Shown: positions 1-9,880, counted from the stretch's first letter. The stretch: DNA of 64,000 nt from Comamonadaceae bacterium (GCA_947447975.1 CANFLU010000011.1:1-64000); one strand, 5' to 3'. The notes: generated by a model not told the origin, from the letters alone. Program-made: numbers and translations.

Positions 1-235
1 CCGCCGACAAAATACCCGTAGCCAGTGCTATCTGCAGGGACAGCCAAAAGCCCTCCACGAGCTTGGTGTCCGTGACTAGGGCCTCATACCAGCGCAGGGA
101 AAAACCAGTAAAGACTGCGTCCTGGCGGCTACTGTTGAACGAGAACACCACCATGAACAAGAGTGGCAGGTAGAGGAACAGGAAGATCAAGGCCATCCAT
201 GCCCGGCTGAAGTAACGTTGCACAAAGCGGTACAT
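1..235 (-). CDS. ABC transporter permease, PotI/PotC-like (partial, truncated by window start)
   Basis: Minus-strand ORF starting with ATG at 235 (MYRFVQRYFSRAWMALIFLFLYLPLLFMVVFSFNSSR...), typical second permease of a polyamine ABC transporter, directly downstream of the PotH-like permease. Confidence 0.8.
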   Translation of the reverse strand, partial: MYRFVQRYFSRAWMALIFLFLYLPLLFMVVFSFNSSRQDAVFTGFSLRWYEALVTDTKLVEGFWLSLQIALATGILSA

Positions 236-243
236 CAAGCTTC

Positions 244-1200
244 CTAGGCGTTGCCGGGCGCAGACTGCGCTGCAGAGCGGTAGTACAAAGCCAGCGGCAC
301 GACGATAAGCGCGATCATGCTCACCGCCAGAGCGCTTGCGCGTGGCCAGTTGTTGCTGGTAAACATTTCGTCCCAGACCACGCGCCCCACCATGATGTTT
401 TCTGGGCCACCCAACAGCGATGGGATCACAAATTCGCCCACCGCCGGAATAAACACCAGCATAAAGCCGGCGATGATGCCGGCGCGGGACAGGGGTACTG
501 TCACCAACCAAAAAGCTTTGAAGGGCGACGCACCCAAGTCGTACGCGGCCTCCAGCAAGCGCATGTCCAACTTAACCAGCGTGGCGTACAACGGCAAGAC
601 CATGAAGGGCAAATAGACATAGGTCATACCCACCAACATCGACACATCGGTATAGAGCATCTGCACCGGTTCTTGCACCAGTCCTAGCGCCATGAACAGA
701 CGGTTGAGCACGCCTTGGTCCGCCAATATGCCCTTCCACGCATATACACGTAGCAAAAACGACGTCCAAAAGGGCAGCATCACCATCATGAGCAGCGCAG
801 GGCGCACCGCTTGCGAAGAGCGGGCAATGGCATAGGCAAAAGGGTAGCCCAGTAACAGGCAGAGGACGGCCGTACACATGGCATACGCCAAAGAGCGTAT
901 ATAGGCCTCCACATAAATGGTCTGCACCAGGCCCGCTCCCTCGGCACTGGTAAATATGCTGCTGTAGTTCTCGTATTTCAGGCGCAGCACCCCCGCCTGT
1001 GCATCCCAAAGCGGCTTGAAGGGATGGATGTCATTGCCCATGTCCACAAAGCTGATGTAGAGCAACACCAGAAAGGGCAGCATGAAGAAAAACAATAACC
1101 AAGCCATGGGCACGCCAATGACAAAGCGCCGCCCTGGCGAGGGCAGGCCTTGGAGCAAGCGGGCGAAAAAATGCATGGCGGAGCAGTTAGGTACAGGCAA
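244..1200 (-). CDS. Polyamine ABC transporter permease, PotH/PotB-like
   Basis: 318 aa with multiple TM segments and an EAA-loop-like segment (EAAYDLGASPFKAFWLVTVPLSRAGI); sits between SBP and second permease. Start may be internal M9. Confidence 0.9.
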   Translation of the reverse strand: MPVPNCSAMHFFARLLQGLPSPGRRFVIGVPMAWLLFFFMLPFLVLLYISFVDMGNDIHPFKPLWDAQAGVLRLKYENYSSIFTSAEGAGLVQTIYVEAYIRSLAYAMCTAVLCLLLGYPFAYAIARSSQAVRPALLMMVMLPFWTSFLLRVYAWKGILADQGVLNRLFMALGLVQEPVQMLYTDVSMLVGMTYVYLPFMVLPLYATLVKLDMRLLEAAYDLGASPFKAFWLVTVPLSRAGIIAGFMLVFIPAVGEFVIPSLLGGPENIMVGRVVWDEMFTSNNWPRASALAVSMIALIVVPLALYYRSAAQSAPGNA

Positions 1201-1258
1201 TGAAAAAGGACTGTTTACGCCCTGCGTGAAACAGTCCTTGCGCCCAGGGCGTGCCTAA

Positions 1259-2395
1259 TTACTTGCCTTTTTTGAAGCTGGTAAATGCGTTGGCCATGCC
1301 CTCGCGGCCCTCATTGGTGAATTTGCCTGGCTTGACCATTTTGGCGGCCACTGCTGGCTCGATAAAAATGGTCTTGTTACCCGACACTTCTGGCTTCATT
1401 TTTTCCATGGCCGCTTTGTTGCCGGTGGGGTAGCTCATTTCATTGGACACCTGGGCACCGCTTTCCGCGCGCAGGTAGAAGTCGATAAAGGCGTGGGCGT
1501 TGTCAGGGTGCTTGGCGTCTTTGGTGATCGCCATCGCGTCAAAGAAGATCAGGCCACCGGTGCTGGGCAGAAGCGCTTCGATAACGTCTTTGGAGCCGTT
1601 TTCCTTGGCGCGACCGGCAGCGATATTGACGTCGCCCGACCAACCTACCACCACACAGGCTTTGCCGCCGGCGATGTCGTCGATCATGGTCGAGCTAAAG
1701 ATGCGAATGTCTTTGCGCACTTTGGCCAACATATCGACTGCGGCTTTGTGGTCCGCCGGGTCGTTGGAATACGCATCTTTGCCGATGTAATGCAAAGCGG
1801 GAGGAATGATCTCGGTGGGCGAATCCAGGTAGGCGATGCCGCAGGATTTGAGTTTGGAGGTGTATTCAGGCTTGAAAACCAGATCCCATGCGTTTTCGGG
1901 CATAGGCATCTTGCCCAGCGCTTTTTCCACTTTGGTGCGGTTGATACCGACGGTGGTAAAACCCCAAGCCCATGGCACCAGGTGCTTGTTGCCGGGGTCC
2001 GCGTTGGCCAGCGCAGCCATGATGTCGCTATCCAAATTGCCGTAGTTTTTCAGCTTGGCACGGTCCAATGGCTGAAAGAAACCGGCCTCCACCTGGGCGG
2101 GACTGAAGGCAGTGCCCGGCACCACGATGTCGTAGCCCGTATTGCCGGCCACCAATTTGGCATTGAGCGCCTCGTTGGTTTCAAAGGTGTCGTAATTCAC
2201 CTTGATGCCGGTTTCCTTCTCAAAGGCGGCGATCATGCCCTCTGGGATGTAGTCCGGCCAGTTGTAAATATTGAGGACTTTTTCCTCCGCCGCAACGGTG
2301 GCAGCGGGCGCCGCCGCAGGTGCTGCTGCTTCTTTTTTACCGCAAGCGGCAAGCGCCAGCGCTACCAGGGTCAGGCTAAAAACGTATTTGGACAT
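1259..2395 (-). CDS. Polyamine ABC transporter substrate-binding protein, PotF/SpuD-like lipoprotein
   Basis: Lipobox signal (LTLVALALAACGKKEAA) and PotF-type N-terminus (LNIYNWPDYIPEGMIAAFEKETGIKVNYDTFETNE). Confidence 0.93.
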   Translation of the reverse strand: MSKYVFSLTLVALALAACGKKEAAAPAAAPAATVAAEEKVLNIYNWPDYIPEGMIAAFEKETGIKVNYDTFETNEALNAKLVAGNTGYDIVVPGTAFSPAQVEAGFFQPLDRAKLKNYGNLDSDIMAALANADPGNKHLVPWAWGFTTVGINRTKVEKALGKMPMPENAWDLVFKPEYTSKLKSCGIAYLDSPTEIIPPALHYIGKDAYSNDPADHKAAVDMLAKVRKDIRIFSSTMIDDIAGGKACVVVGWSGDVNIAAGRAKENGSKDVIEALLPSTGGLIFFDAMAITKDAKHPDNAHAFIDFYLRAESGAQVSNEMSYPTGNKAAMEKMKPEVSGNKTIFIEPAVAAKMVKPGKFTNEGREGMANAFTSFKKGK

Positions 2396-2476
2396 CCAGA
2401 AAACCTCCAGGAAAAGGCCGTTAAACAGCAGGGGGAAACAAACGCGCTTGGCGTTTGCGCAATAGGTGAGCAGAAA

Positions 2477-3883
2477 TTATAGGTTTAGCTGGAGCCAGCC
2501 CGATCGGAGGGCATCGGTCAGCGTTTTATCCAGTGCCAGCCGGATCAAAGCCATCATTTCATCGATTTGCGCATGGGTTATGGTCAAGGGCGGCGCAATA
2601 ATCATGCGGTCACCGACGGCGCGCATGATCAAACCATTGCCAAAGCAATGCCCGCGGCACACCATCCCAAGCGAAAGCTCCGGGGGGAACATGGCATTGG
2701 TGGCCTTGTCCTTGACGAGTACCAATCCCGCCATCAGGCCGCAGGTTTCGGCCTGTCCGACCAAGGGATGGTCTAGCAGCGTGGCGAACTGCGCTGCGAG
2801 ATAAGGACCTACATCCTCGCGCACGCGGCCCACCAGGTTTTCAGCTTCCATGATGTCCAGGTTGGCCAGCGCCACCGCGCAGGCCACCGGATGGCCGCTG
2901 TAGGTATACCCGTGATTGAACTCGCCGCCCTGCTCTATCAATACTTTGGCTACACGGTCGCCCACCATCACGCCGCCCAAGGGGATATAGCCACTGGTTA
3001 CCGCTTTGGCAAAGGTGATCAGGTCGGGCCGGTAGCCAAATTTTTCATAGGCAAACCAATGGCCCAGACGGCCAAAGGCGCAAATGACTTCATCGCTGAT
3101 CAGCAAAATGCCGTACTTGTCCACAATGCGCTGGATCTCAGGCCAGTAGCTAGCCGGCGGGATGATCACGCCGCCAGCGCCCTGTACCGGCTCGGCAATG
3201 AAAGCGGCCACCTTGTGCGCACCCAGGGCCAGGATGCGCTCTTCCAACCAAGCTGCCGCCCGAATGCCGAAATCATCGGACGACTCGCCGGGCTGCGCAT
3301 GCTCGAAAAAATAGGGCTGGCCGATATGGCTGATGTTGGGGATGGGCAAGTCGCCTTGCGCATGCATGCCGCTCATGCCGCCTAAGGACGCGCCGGCCAT
3401 GGTGCTGCCGTGGTAGGCATTGGTGCGGCTGATGATGATCTTGCGCTCTGGCTGCCCCAGCAAGTCCCAGTAGCGACGCACCATGCGCACATTGGAGTCA
3501 TTGCTCTCGCTGCCGCTAGAGGAATAAAACACATGGGCAAAACTACGCCCACCGACCGTGGGCGCAAGCGAGGCCAGGCGCGCTGCGAGCGTGGCAGCGG
3601 GCACATTGGTCGTCTGAAAAAAACTGTTGTAGTAAGGCAGTTTGAGCATTTGCGCGTGGGCTGCATCGGCCAATGCTTGACGGCCATAGCCTACGTTGAC
3701 GCACCATAAACCGCTCATCGCATCCAAGACGCGATGGCCTTCGGAGTCCCAGACATAAATGTCTTTGGCCTCAGTCATCACCCGGGCGCCCCGCGTATTG
3801 AGGTCTTTGAAATCGGTGAAAGGATGCAAAAAATGCGCGCTGTCTAGCGCCTGGATGTGGCTGGTATCGACGAGTGAATTCAT
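2477..3883 (-). CDS. Class III (omega) aminotransferase, putrescine/polyamine-pyruvate aminotransferase-like (SpuC-like)
   Basis: 468 aa; PLP-aminotransferase motifs (LLISDEVICAFGRLGHWFA, ITFAKAVTSGYIPLGGVMV, GYTYSGHPVACAVALANL); polyamine gene context. Confidence 0.88.
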   Translation of the reverse strand: MNSLVDTSHIQALDSAHFLHPFTDFKDLNTRGARVMTEAKDIYVWDSEGHRVLDAMSGLWCVNVGYGRQALADAAHAQMLKLPYYNSFFQTTNVPAATLAARLASLAPTVGGRSFAHVFYSSSGSESNDSNVRMVRRYWDLLGQPERKIIISRTNAYHGSTMAGASLGGMSGMHAQGDLPIPNISHIGQPYFFEHAQPGESSDDFGIRAAAWLEERILALGAHKVAAFIAEPVQGAGGVIIPPASYWPEIQRIVDKYGILLISDEVICAFGRLGHWFAYEKFGYRPDLITFAKAVTSGYIPLGGVMVGDRVAKVLIEQGGEFNHGYTYSGHPVACAVALANLDIMEAENLVGRVREDVGPYLAAQFATLLDHPLVGQAETCGLMAGLVLVKDKATNAMFPPELSLGMVCRGHCFGNGLIMRAVGDRMIIAPPLTITHAQIDEMMALIRLALDKTLTDALRSGWLQLNL

Positions 3884-3951
3884 ATCAGGCAGGAGGTACA
3901 GAATTAAATCAGGGTGACATATCCGTCAGCGCGTTAAGCGCCGGCAATGGG

Positions 3952-5319
3952 CTAGACGTGTAAAAGCAAATGCTCCCGCTCCCATGGGGAAATCACTTTC
4001 ATAAACTCTTCAAATTCCAATTCTTTAATTTCGGAATACACCGTGATGAACTCTTTACCCAATACCTCGTGTAAGTCCGATTCACGGCGCAGCCAGTCCA
4101 GTGCCTCGCCCAGGCTACGCGGCAACGCGTAAGGCGACAAGTAGGCATCACCCTTCATCTCGGGTTTGGGGGCAATCTTGTTCTTGATGCCCAGGTAGCC
4201 GCAAGCGAGGGTCATGGCCATGGCGACATAGGGATTGGCATCCGATCCGATCACCCGGTTTTCCACTCGGCGCGCCGACGGCTCGGAAATCGGTGAGCGT
4301 ATCCCCACCGAGCGGTTGTCATATCCCCATTCAATATTGATGGGCGCTGCCGAATGACGGGTTAAGCGGCGATAGCTGTTGACATAGGGGGCGACCAGTG
4401 CCATCGCCGCCGGAATATAGCGCTGCAGGCCACCGATGTAATGCATAAATAATTCGGAGGCGCTGCCATCGTCTTTACTAAATACATTTTTGCCGGTTTG
4501 ACTGTCCACCAAGCTTTGGTGCACATGCATGGCGCTGCCAGGCTCTCCGGCAATGGGTTTGGCCATAAAGGTGGCATACATGTCGTGACGCAAAGCGGCC
4601 TCGCGCACAGTGCGCTTGAAGAAAAATACCTCGTCGGCCAGACCTAAGGGCTCGTTATGGAAAAAATTGATTTCCATTTGACCGGCGCCGACTTCATGGA
4701 TCAAGGTGTCAACATTGAGCTCCATCTTGTCGCAGTAGTCGTAAATTTCTTCGAACAAGGGATCGAACTCATTGACCGCGTCGATGCTATAGGCCTGGCG
4801 CGAGGTCTCAGCGCGGCCACTGCGCCCAATGGGCGCCTTGAGCAAGGTGTTGGGGTCGGTATTGCGTGCGGTCAGGTAAAACTCCAACTCCGGCGCCACG
4901 ATGGGCTTGAGGCCTTCGGCGGCAAACAAATCACACACTTTACGCAATACGCTGCGCGGCGCAAAAGGCACCAACTTGCCCTGGTGGTCAAAACAGTCAT
5001 GGATGACCTGCGCGGTTGGGTCGGTTGCCCAGGGGACGATGCGCACCGTAGAAGGATCGGGGCGCAACTGCATATCCCGGTCGGTTGGTTCAATCACATC
5101 GTAGTAGGGCCCGCTTTGCGGAAACTCGCCGGTCACACCCATGGCGACAATGGCCTGGGGAAGGCGCATGCCCCGATCTTCCGTGAACTTGGCACGGGGC
5201 AAAATTTTGCCGCGCGCGACGCCGGTTAAATCTGGGACTAGGCATTCGACCTCGGTAACGCGCCGCTCGTTGAGCCACTGTTCCAGGTCATTGAACGACA
5301 TGGTTTTTGCATCAGACAT
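3952..5319 (-). CDS. puuA: Glutamine synthetase family protein, gamma-glutamylputrescine synthetase-like
   Basis: GS-fold motifs (GAGQMEINF, AGEPGSAMHVHQSL, NIEWGYDNRSVGIRSPISEPSARRVENRVIGSDANPYVAMAMTL). ORF extends to 5367, but MSDAKTMSFNDLEQWL at 5319 is the likely start. Confidence 0.88.
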   Translation of the reverse strand: MSDAKTMSFNDLEQWLNERRVTEVECLVPDLTGVARGKILPRAKFTEDRGMRLPQAIVAMGVTGEFPQSGPYYDVIEPTDRDMQLRPDPSTVRIVPWATDPTAQVIHDCFDHQGKLVPFAPRSVLRKVCDLFAAEGLKPIVAPELEFYLTARNTDPNTLLKAPIGRSGRAETSRQAYSIDAVNEFDPLFEEIYDYCDKMELNVDTLIHEVGAGQMEINFFHNEPLGLADEVFFFKRTVREAALRHDMYATFMAKPIAGEPGSAMHVHQSLVDSQTGKNVFSKDDGSASELFMHYIGGLQRYIPAAMALVAPYVNSYRRLTRHSAAPINIEWGYDNRSVGIRSPISEPSARRVENRVIGSDANPYVAMAMTLACGYLGIKNKIAPKPEMKGDAYLSPYALPRSLGEALDWLRRESDLHEVLGKEFITVYSEIKELEFEEFMKVISPWEREHLLLHV

Positions 5320-5413
5320 GGTGTTTTCCCTCCGCTGCCAGCGGCCCTGCAGCGCCACTTTGCACACTATAGTTATGAAATTGGGGTCTATTTTGCACCA
5401 GTTTGACGCGCCC

Positions 5414-6721
5414 TCACAAATAGTCCCTGAGGCGGTGGTACAGCATGCCCAGCACTAAACTGGGCGTGCGCAGCAGGGCCCCGCCCGGAAAATCGCGGTG
5501 TCGGAGCCGGGAAAACAGCTCAAAGCGCGAGGCCTCCCCCGCCATGGCCTGGGCTACCAGTTGACCGGCCAGCCCTGTGAGCGCCACGCCATGGCCACTA
5601 AAGCCTTGGAGGTAATAGACGTTGTGACCCAGGCGCCCAAAATCAGGCGCGCGGTTCATGCTGATATCCACAAAACCGCCCCAGGTAAATGCAATCGGTG
5701 TATTGCGTAACTGAGGAAACACTGCGGCCATACGCGCGGCCATGCGTTGCTGCAAGCGCGCGGGCTTGCGGCTCGAATAGCTGACGCGCCCACCAAAGAG
5801 CAGACGCGCGTCTTGGCTAAAGCGGAAATAGTCAAGGACCACGTTGTTGTCACAAGCGGCCGCACCGCTAGGAATCATTGCCTGCACCTGGGACGGGGCT
5901 AATGGAGCAGTCGCGACGATATAGGTGCCTACTGGCATGATGCGCCCCGCAATCGACGGAGCCAATTGCGGCCCATAGGCGGGCAATGTGCAATTGCCGG
6001 CCAGTAATGCGTAACGCGCGCGCACCTTGCCCTGCGCAGTGCGCAATTGCACGGTCGTGCCCGGCTCCAAAGCAAGGGCCGCCGTACCTTCATAAATGTC
6101 CACACCCAAGGTCAAGGCGGCGCGCGCCAGTCCCAAGCCATATTTCAGGGGATGCACATGGCCCGAACGCTGTTCATAGGCGCATGCCACATAGCGCGGG
6201 CTGTCGATCATGGCGCGTACACCAGCGCCATAAGCACGGTCCGTGGGCAGGCCATAGGCTTTGTCCATGGCGTCCATGTCAGCATCCAGGGCGCGCGCTT
6301 TACGCGCACTATCGGCTACGTACAAGTAGCCGTATTTGCGCTCGCATTCGATGCCCCATTGTGCAATGCGTGCATCCATCAAGTCTATGGCTGCTAGCGA
6401 CATGTCCCACACCTGGCGCGCTGCGGGCAAGCCCAGTTGCCGCTCAAACTCGGACTGCCCGCTGGCATAGCCCACGATGACCTGCCCGCCATTGCGCCCC
6501 GATGCACCACTGCACACCCGGTCGGCCTCGAGCACCACTACCTTGAAGCCACGCTGGGCTAATTCGATAGCAGCCGACAATCCGGCAAATCCGCCACCTA
6601 CCACCACCACGTCGGCATACACATCACCAGCCAGAGGGCCTAAGGGCGCAGGCCGCGTGAGGCTAGCCTCGTAGTAACTGTGGTCCTTGAGTTGGGTGTC
6701 TGAATGCAGCAGTGAGCCCAT
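5414..6721 (-). CDS. puuB: FAD-dependent oxidoreductase, gamma-glutamylputrescine oxidase-like
   Basis: DAO-type Rossmann motif (YADVVVVGGGFAGLSAAIELAQRGFKVVVLEA; SGRNGGQVI) next to puuA. Confidence 0.87.
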   Translation of the reverse strand: MGSLLHSDTQLKDHSYYEASLTRPAPLGPLAGDVYADVVVVGGGFAGLSAAIELAQRGFKVVVLEADRVCSGASGRNGGQVIVGYASGQSEFERQLGLPAARQVWDMSLAAIDLMDARIAQWGIECERKYGYLYVADSARKARALDADMDAMDKAYGLPTDRAYGAGVRAMIDSPRYVACAYEQRSGHVHPLKYGLGLARAALTLGVDIYEGTAALALEPGTTVQLRTAQGKVRARYALLAGNCTLPAYGPQLAPSIAGRIMPVGTYIVATAPLAPSQVQAMIPSGAAACDNNVVLDYFRFSQDARLLFGGRVSYSSRKPARLQQRMAARMAAVFPQLRNTPIAFTWGGFVDISMNRAPDFGRLGHNVYYLQGFSGHGVALTGLAGQLVAQAMAGEASRFELFSRLRHRDFPGGALLRTPSLVLGMLYHRLRDYL

Positions 6722-6759
6722 AAATTCGCATCGTTTGGCGGGGATACACGGAAGACGAT

Positions 6760-7686
6760 TTAGACCATAGCCAAGCGCTTGGCCACTTGTCCGGACAAAT
6801 ATGTCCAGACCATGGTAGCGGCCGCATGGCTCGTCAATTCGGCGTGGTCATAGGCGGGCGCCACTTCCACACAATCCATGGCCACACATTGCAGGCTTGC
6901 GAGGGCTTCTAGCCAGGTCAATAACTGGCTGCTGGTCAAACCGCCGGGTTCGGGGGTGCCGGTGCCAGGCGCAAAGGCCGGGTCCAGGCAATCAATATCT
7001 AGCGTTAGATACACCGGCATAGTACCCACGCGTTCGCGTACTTGCCTAATAAAGGGCTCTAAGTGCGGTCCGTCCATTCCGCGTAGTTGGCGGGCAGTCA
7101 AGATCAGGCCGCCCTGGTCCGCTACATACTCCCGTGCGGCCCGCTCGCCGGAGGAGCGCAAGCCAATTTGCACTGTGTGGTGCGGGCTGACTAGGCCTTC
7201 CTGTATCGCTTCATAAGTCCATGTCCCGTGGCCCGATGGCTCGCCGAAATGATCGCTCCAGGTGTCGCAATGCGCATCGAAATGCACCAGCGCCAATGGC
7301 CCAAAGTGCGCCTTGGCGGCGCGCAAGAGCGGTAAGGTCACCGAGTGGTCGCCACCCAGAAAAACGCAATGGTGCTTCGAAAAAAGTGGCGCCGCCAGCG
7401 CTTCGATGCTGCGACGTACTTCGGTTAACGACGAAGCATTGGGCAGGGCCATGTCGCCTGCATCGCCCACCAAGCCCAATGGCGACACCTCAAAATACGG
7501 ATGCATGCCGTCACACAACATCAAGCTGGCCCGGCGGATTTCCTGGGGTCCAAATCGCGCGCCCGGGCGATTGGTGACCGCGCCATCGAAGGGGACACCC
7601 ACAATCGCAAAGGGTTGCACATTGAGTGCTTCACTGGCCAGAAAAAAGTTCGTATTGCTGGCGTATGCAAACTTAGCCGTGCTCAT
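6760..7686 (-). CDS. speB: Agmatinase / ureohydrolase
   Basis: Arginase-family metal motifs GGDHSVTLPLLRA, VHFDAHCDT, LTLDIDCLDPAFAPGTGTPEPGG. Confidence 0.92.
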   Translation of the reverse strand: MSTAKFAYASNTNFFLASEALNVQPFAIVGVPFDGAVTNRPGARFGPQEIRRASLMLCDGMHPYFEVSPLGLVGDAGDMALPNASSLTEVRRSIEALAAPLFSKHHCVFLGGDHSVTLPLLRAAKAHFGPLALVHFDAHCDTWSDHFGEPSGHGTWTYEAIQEGLVSPHHTVQIGLRSSGERAAREYVADQGGLILTARQLRGMDGPHLEPFIRQVRERVGTMPVYLTLDIDCLDPAFAPGTGTPEPGGLTSSQLLTWLEALASLQCVAMDCVEVAPAYDHAELTSHAAATMVWTYLSGQVAKRLAMV

Positions 7687-7708
7687 CGGTTAACCTCCAT
7701 GAGTTGGC

Positions 7709-8737
7709 ATGGTAACCGCCTTAGGCCCCAGCGCCTGCGGTCCGCTACGCCCGTGCTACTTGGCCCCATTTATCCATGCTGCTTACCGCGTGACCCATCG
7801 ACTTCAAAAACCCCTGGCCTACCTCAGCCTGGCGCTGAGCATGGCGCTGGTCGGAAGCTATGTGGCTCTGTCTAAGCCGCTGGTGACGATCCTGCCGGTG
7901 TTCTTATTGGCCTGGTTGCGCTTTGGCATTGCCGCGATCGCCATGCTTGCGTGGCTGAAAAAGCCGGCGCAAGAAGGCCCCTTGGACCGCCGCACCTGGG
8001 GCTTTTTGTTTCTCGAGTCTTTCCTTGGCAACTTCCTGTTTTCTGTATGTATGTTGTTTGGCGTGAGCATGACCAGCACGCTTTCAGCGGGCGTCATCCT
8101 GTCTGCGATTCCTGCGGCTTCGGCACTCATGGGCTGGTACTTCCTTAAGGAGCGCATTGGCTGGCGCATTTGGGCCGCCGTGGCGCTAGCGGTGGTCGGG
8201 ATCGCGCTGCTGGCTTTGGCCCGTTCGGCCCCTCCATCCGCGATCCAGGGGCTCGCGCAAACCCCTCAGGACCATCCGCAGGCACTGTGGGGAAACCTGC
8301 TGTTGTTTGGTGCCGTGTTGTGTGAAGCCGCCTATGTGGTGATCGGCAAACGCCTATCGGCCACGGTCAGTCCCAAACGCATTGCGGCGCTGATCAACCT
8401 CAATGGATTTGCGCTCTCCACACCAGCGGGCCTGTACCTCGCTTGGCACTTTGACTTTACTGCGGTACAGGTGCAATGGTGGTTGCTGCTGATTTTTTAT
8501 GCGCTTGCGGCCAGCGTTTGGGTCGTATGGCTATGGATGACGGGACTCAAAACCATCCCAGCGACCCAAGCGGGCGTCTTTACGGTGATGTTGCCCTTAG
8601 CCACTGCCGCCATCGGCATCCTTGGCTTCGGCGAGCAATTCACCCAAGTGCAAGCTGCAGCGTTCGCCCTGGCCCTGCTTAGCCTTCTTTTGGCCACCCT
8701 GCCCGAGCGCAAGCTCGCTCAATCCCACCAAGCATGA
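7709..8737 (+). CDS. DMT/EamA family transporter
   Basis: About 10 hydrophobic helices in two EamA-like repeats; start codon uncertain. Confidence 0.82.
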   Translation: MVTALGPSACGPLRPCYLAPFIHAAYRVTHRLQKPLAYLSLALSMALVGSYVALSKPLVTILPVFLLAWLRFGIAAIAMLAWLKKPAQEGPLDRRTWGFLFLESFLGNFLFSVCMLFGVSMTSTLSAGVILSAIPAASALMGWYFLKERIGWRIWAAVALAVVGIALLALARSAPPSAIQGLAQTPQDHPQALWGNLLLFGAVLCEAAYVVIGKRLSATVSPKRIAALINLNGFALSTPAGLYLAWHFDFTAVQVQWWLLLIFYALAASVWVVWLWMTGLKTIPATQAGVFTVMLPLATAAIGILGFGEQFTQVQAAAFALALLSLLLATLPERKLAQSHQA

Positions 8738-9243
8738 GGGCACACCACAACGCCATCTTCATCGGCTACCAGCCAATGCCCTGGTGCGATGCGCACACCT
8801 TGAACCTGGACCACCGTATCACGTTGACCCATTTGACGCTTTTCGGTCGGTAAAGGCATCAGCCCTAACGCACATATGCCGAGGTCGCAGGCAGCCAATT
8901 CATGCACATCGCGCACACAACCATCGACCAGAACACCAGCCCAACCATTGCGCGCGGCTAGCGCCGCGATATTGCCGCCGACCAGCGCGCGGCGCAGCGA
9001 TGCACCGCCATCAACCACCAGTACCTGGGACACGCGGCCCTGCAAGGTATCGACGTAGCCGGACTCTTCAAGCGCGGTCTTGACCAAGGAATTGTCCTCA
9101 AAACACTTCACCGTGCGCACCGGTCCGGCAAAGGCCTTGCGGCCTCCGAAATGCTTAAACACAGGCGGCAAGACGTTAATTTCGCCCTGTCCTTTGCGCA
9201 TGAATAGGTCGCACAAGTCCGTCGTGGAAATGGTTTTAGGCAT
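8719..9243 (-). CDS. RraA family protein (RNase E regulator / HMG-CHA aldolase family)
   Basis: Characteristic GGNIAALAARNGWAGVLVDGCVRDVHELAACDLGICALG. 3' end overlaps the convergent EamA gene by 19 nt. Confidence 0.88.
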   Translation of the reverse strand: MPKTISTTDLCDLFMRKGQGEINVLPPVFKHFGGRKAFAGPVRTVKCFEDNSLVKTALEESGYVDTLQGRVSQVLVVDGGASLRRALVGGNIAALAARNGWAGVLVDGCVRDVHELAACDLGICALGLMPLPTEKRQMGQRDTVVQVQGVRIAPGHWLVADEDGVVVCPHAWWD

Positions 9244-9429
9244 GCAATTCCTGTTTTAACAGCCCCCAAAAAGGCTGCGTGGTGTCAAAAAATAGGGCGA
9301 AAAAAAGTGTACGACCGCAAAAAATTCGTTTTTTCCCTTGGAAAGCACCAATTTCTCCAGTAGCATCCGTCTGCCGGACGTAAAGTTTATCGTTGGCAAT
9401 CAACTAACCCCCTGAAGGACCACCTCACA

Positions 9430-9780
9430 ATGGCAACTGCAAAAAAAGCGCCCGCTAAAAAAGCGGCTCCCGCAAAAAAAGCAACTACAAAATCCGCTCC
9501 AGCCGCAAAGAAAGCGGCTCCGGCTAAAAAGCGCGCTGTAAACGCCGCATTCATGAAACCCCTGACCCCCAGCGCCGCATTGGCTGCCGTGGTCGGTGCC
9601 AAGCCTCTGGCACGTACCGAAGTGGTCAAACAGCTGTGGGTGTACATCAAGAAGCAAAAGCTGCAAGATGCAACCAACAAGCGCAACATCAATGCAGATG
9701 CCAAACTCAAAGAAGTATTCGGCAAAGCGCAAGTCACGATGTTCGAAATGGCAGGCTTGATTGGTAAGCACCTTTCGTGA
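9430..9780 (+). CDS. SWIB/MDM2-domain protein with histone H1-like Lys/Ala-rich N-terminal tail
   Basis: N-term MATAKKAPAKKAAPAKKATTKSAPAAKKAAPAKK, then SWIB-like LARTEVVKQLWVYIKKQKLQDATNKRNINADAKLKEVFGKAQVTMFEMAGLIGKHL. Confidence 0.92.
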   Translation: MATAKKAPAKKAAPAKKATTKSAPAAKKAAPAKKRAVNAAFMKPLTPSAALAAVVGAKPLARTEVVKQLWVYIKKQKLQDATNKRNINADAKLKEVFGKAQVTMFEMAGLIGKHLS

Positions 9781-9823
9781 TGTAAGCGGCGCGAAGTGAT
9801 TCGCGCTTGGCTTGCTTCCCTCC

Positions 9824-9852
9824 AAAAAAGGCCGGTTGAACCGGCCTTTTTT
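9824..9852 (+). terminator. Rho-independent terminator, bidirectional-looking
   Basis: AAAAAAGGCCGGTTGAACCGGCCTTTTTT: A-tract, GGCCGGTT/AACCGGCC stem, T-tract, between the convergent SWIB and FAD oxidoreductase genes. Confidence 0.9.
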
Positions 9853-9880
9853 GCGTTTTATCGTTACCTAGGAAGCGTGA

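Noticed and set aside
1493-2482. 329-aa plus-strand ORF opposite the PotF-like gene
   Set aside because: Shadow ORF: low-complexity His/Gly/Val-rich translation with no recognisable domain, fully antisense to a well-supported CDS.
9430-9540. Repetitive AAAGCGGCTCC-like units at the start of the SWIB gene
   Set aside because: Explained by the coding of an AKKAP-type H1-like tail, not an independent repeat array or CRISPR.
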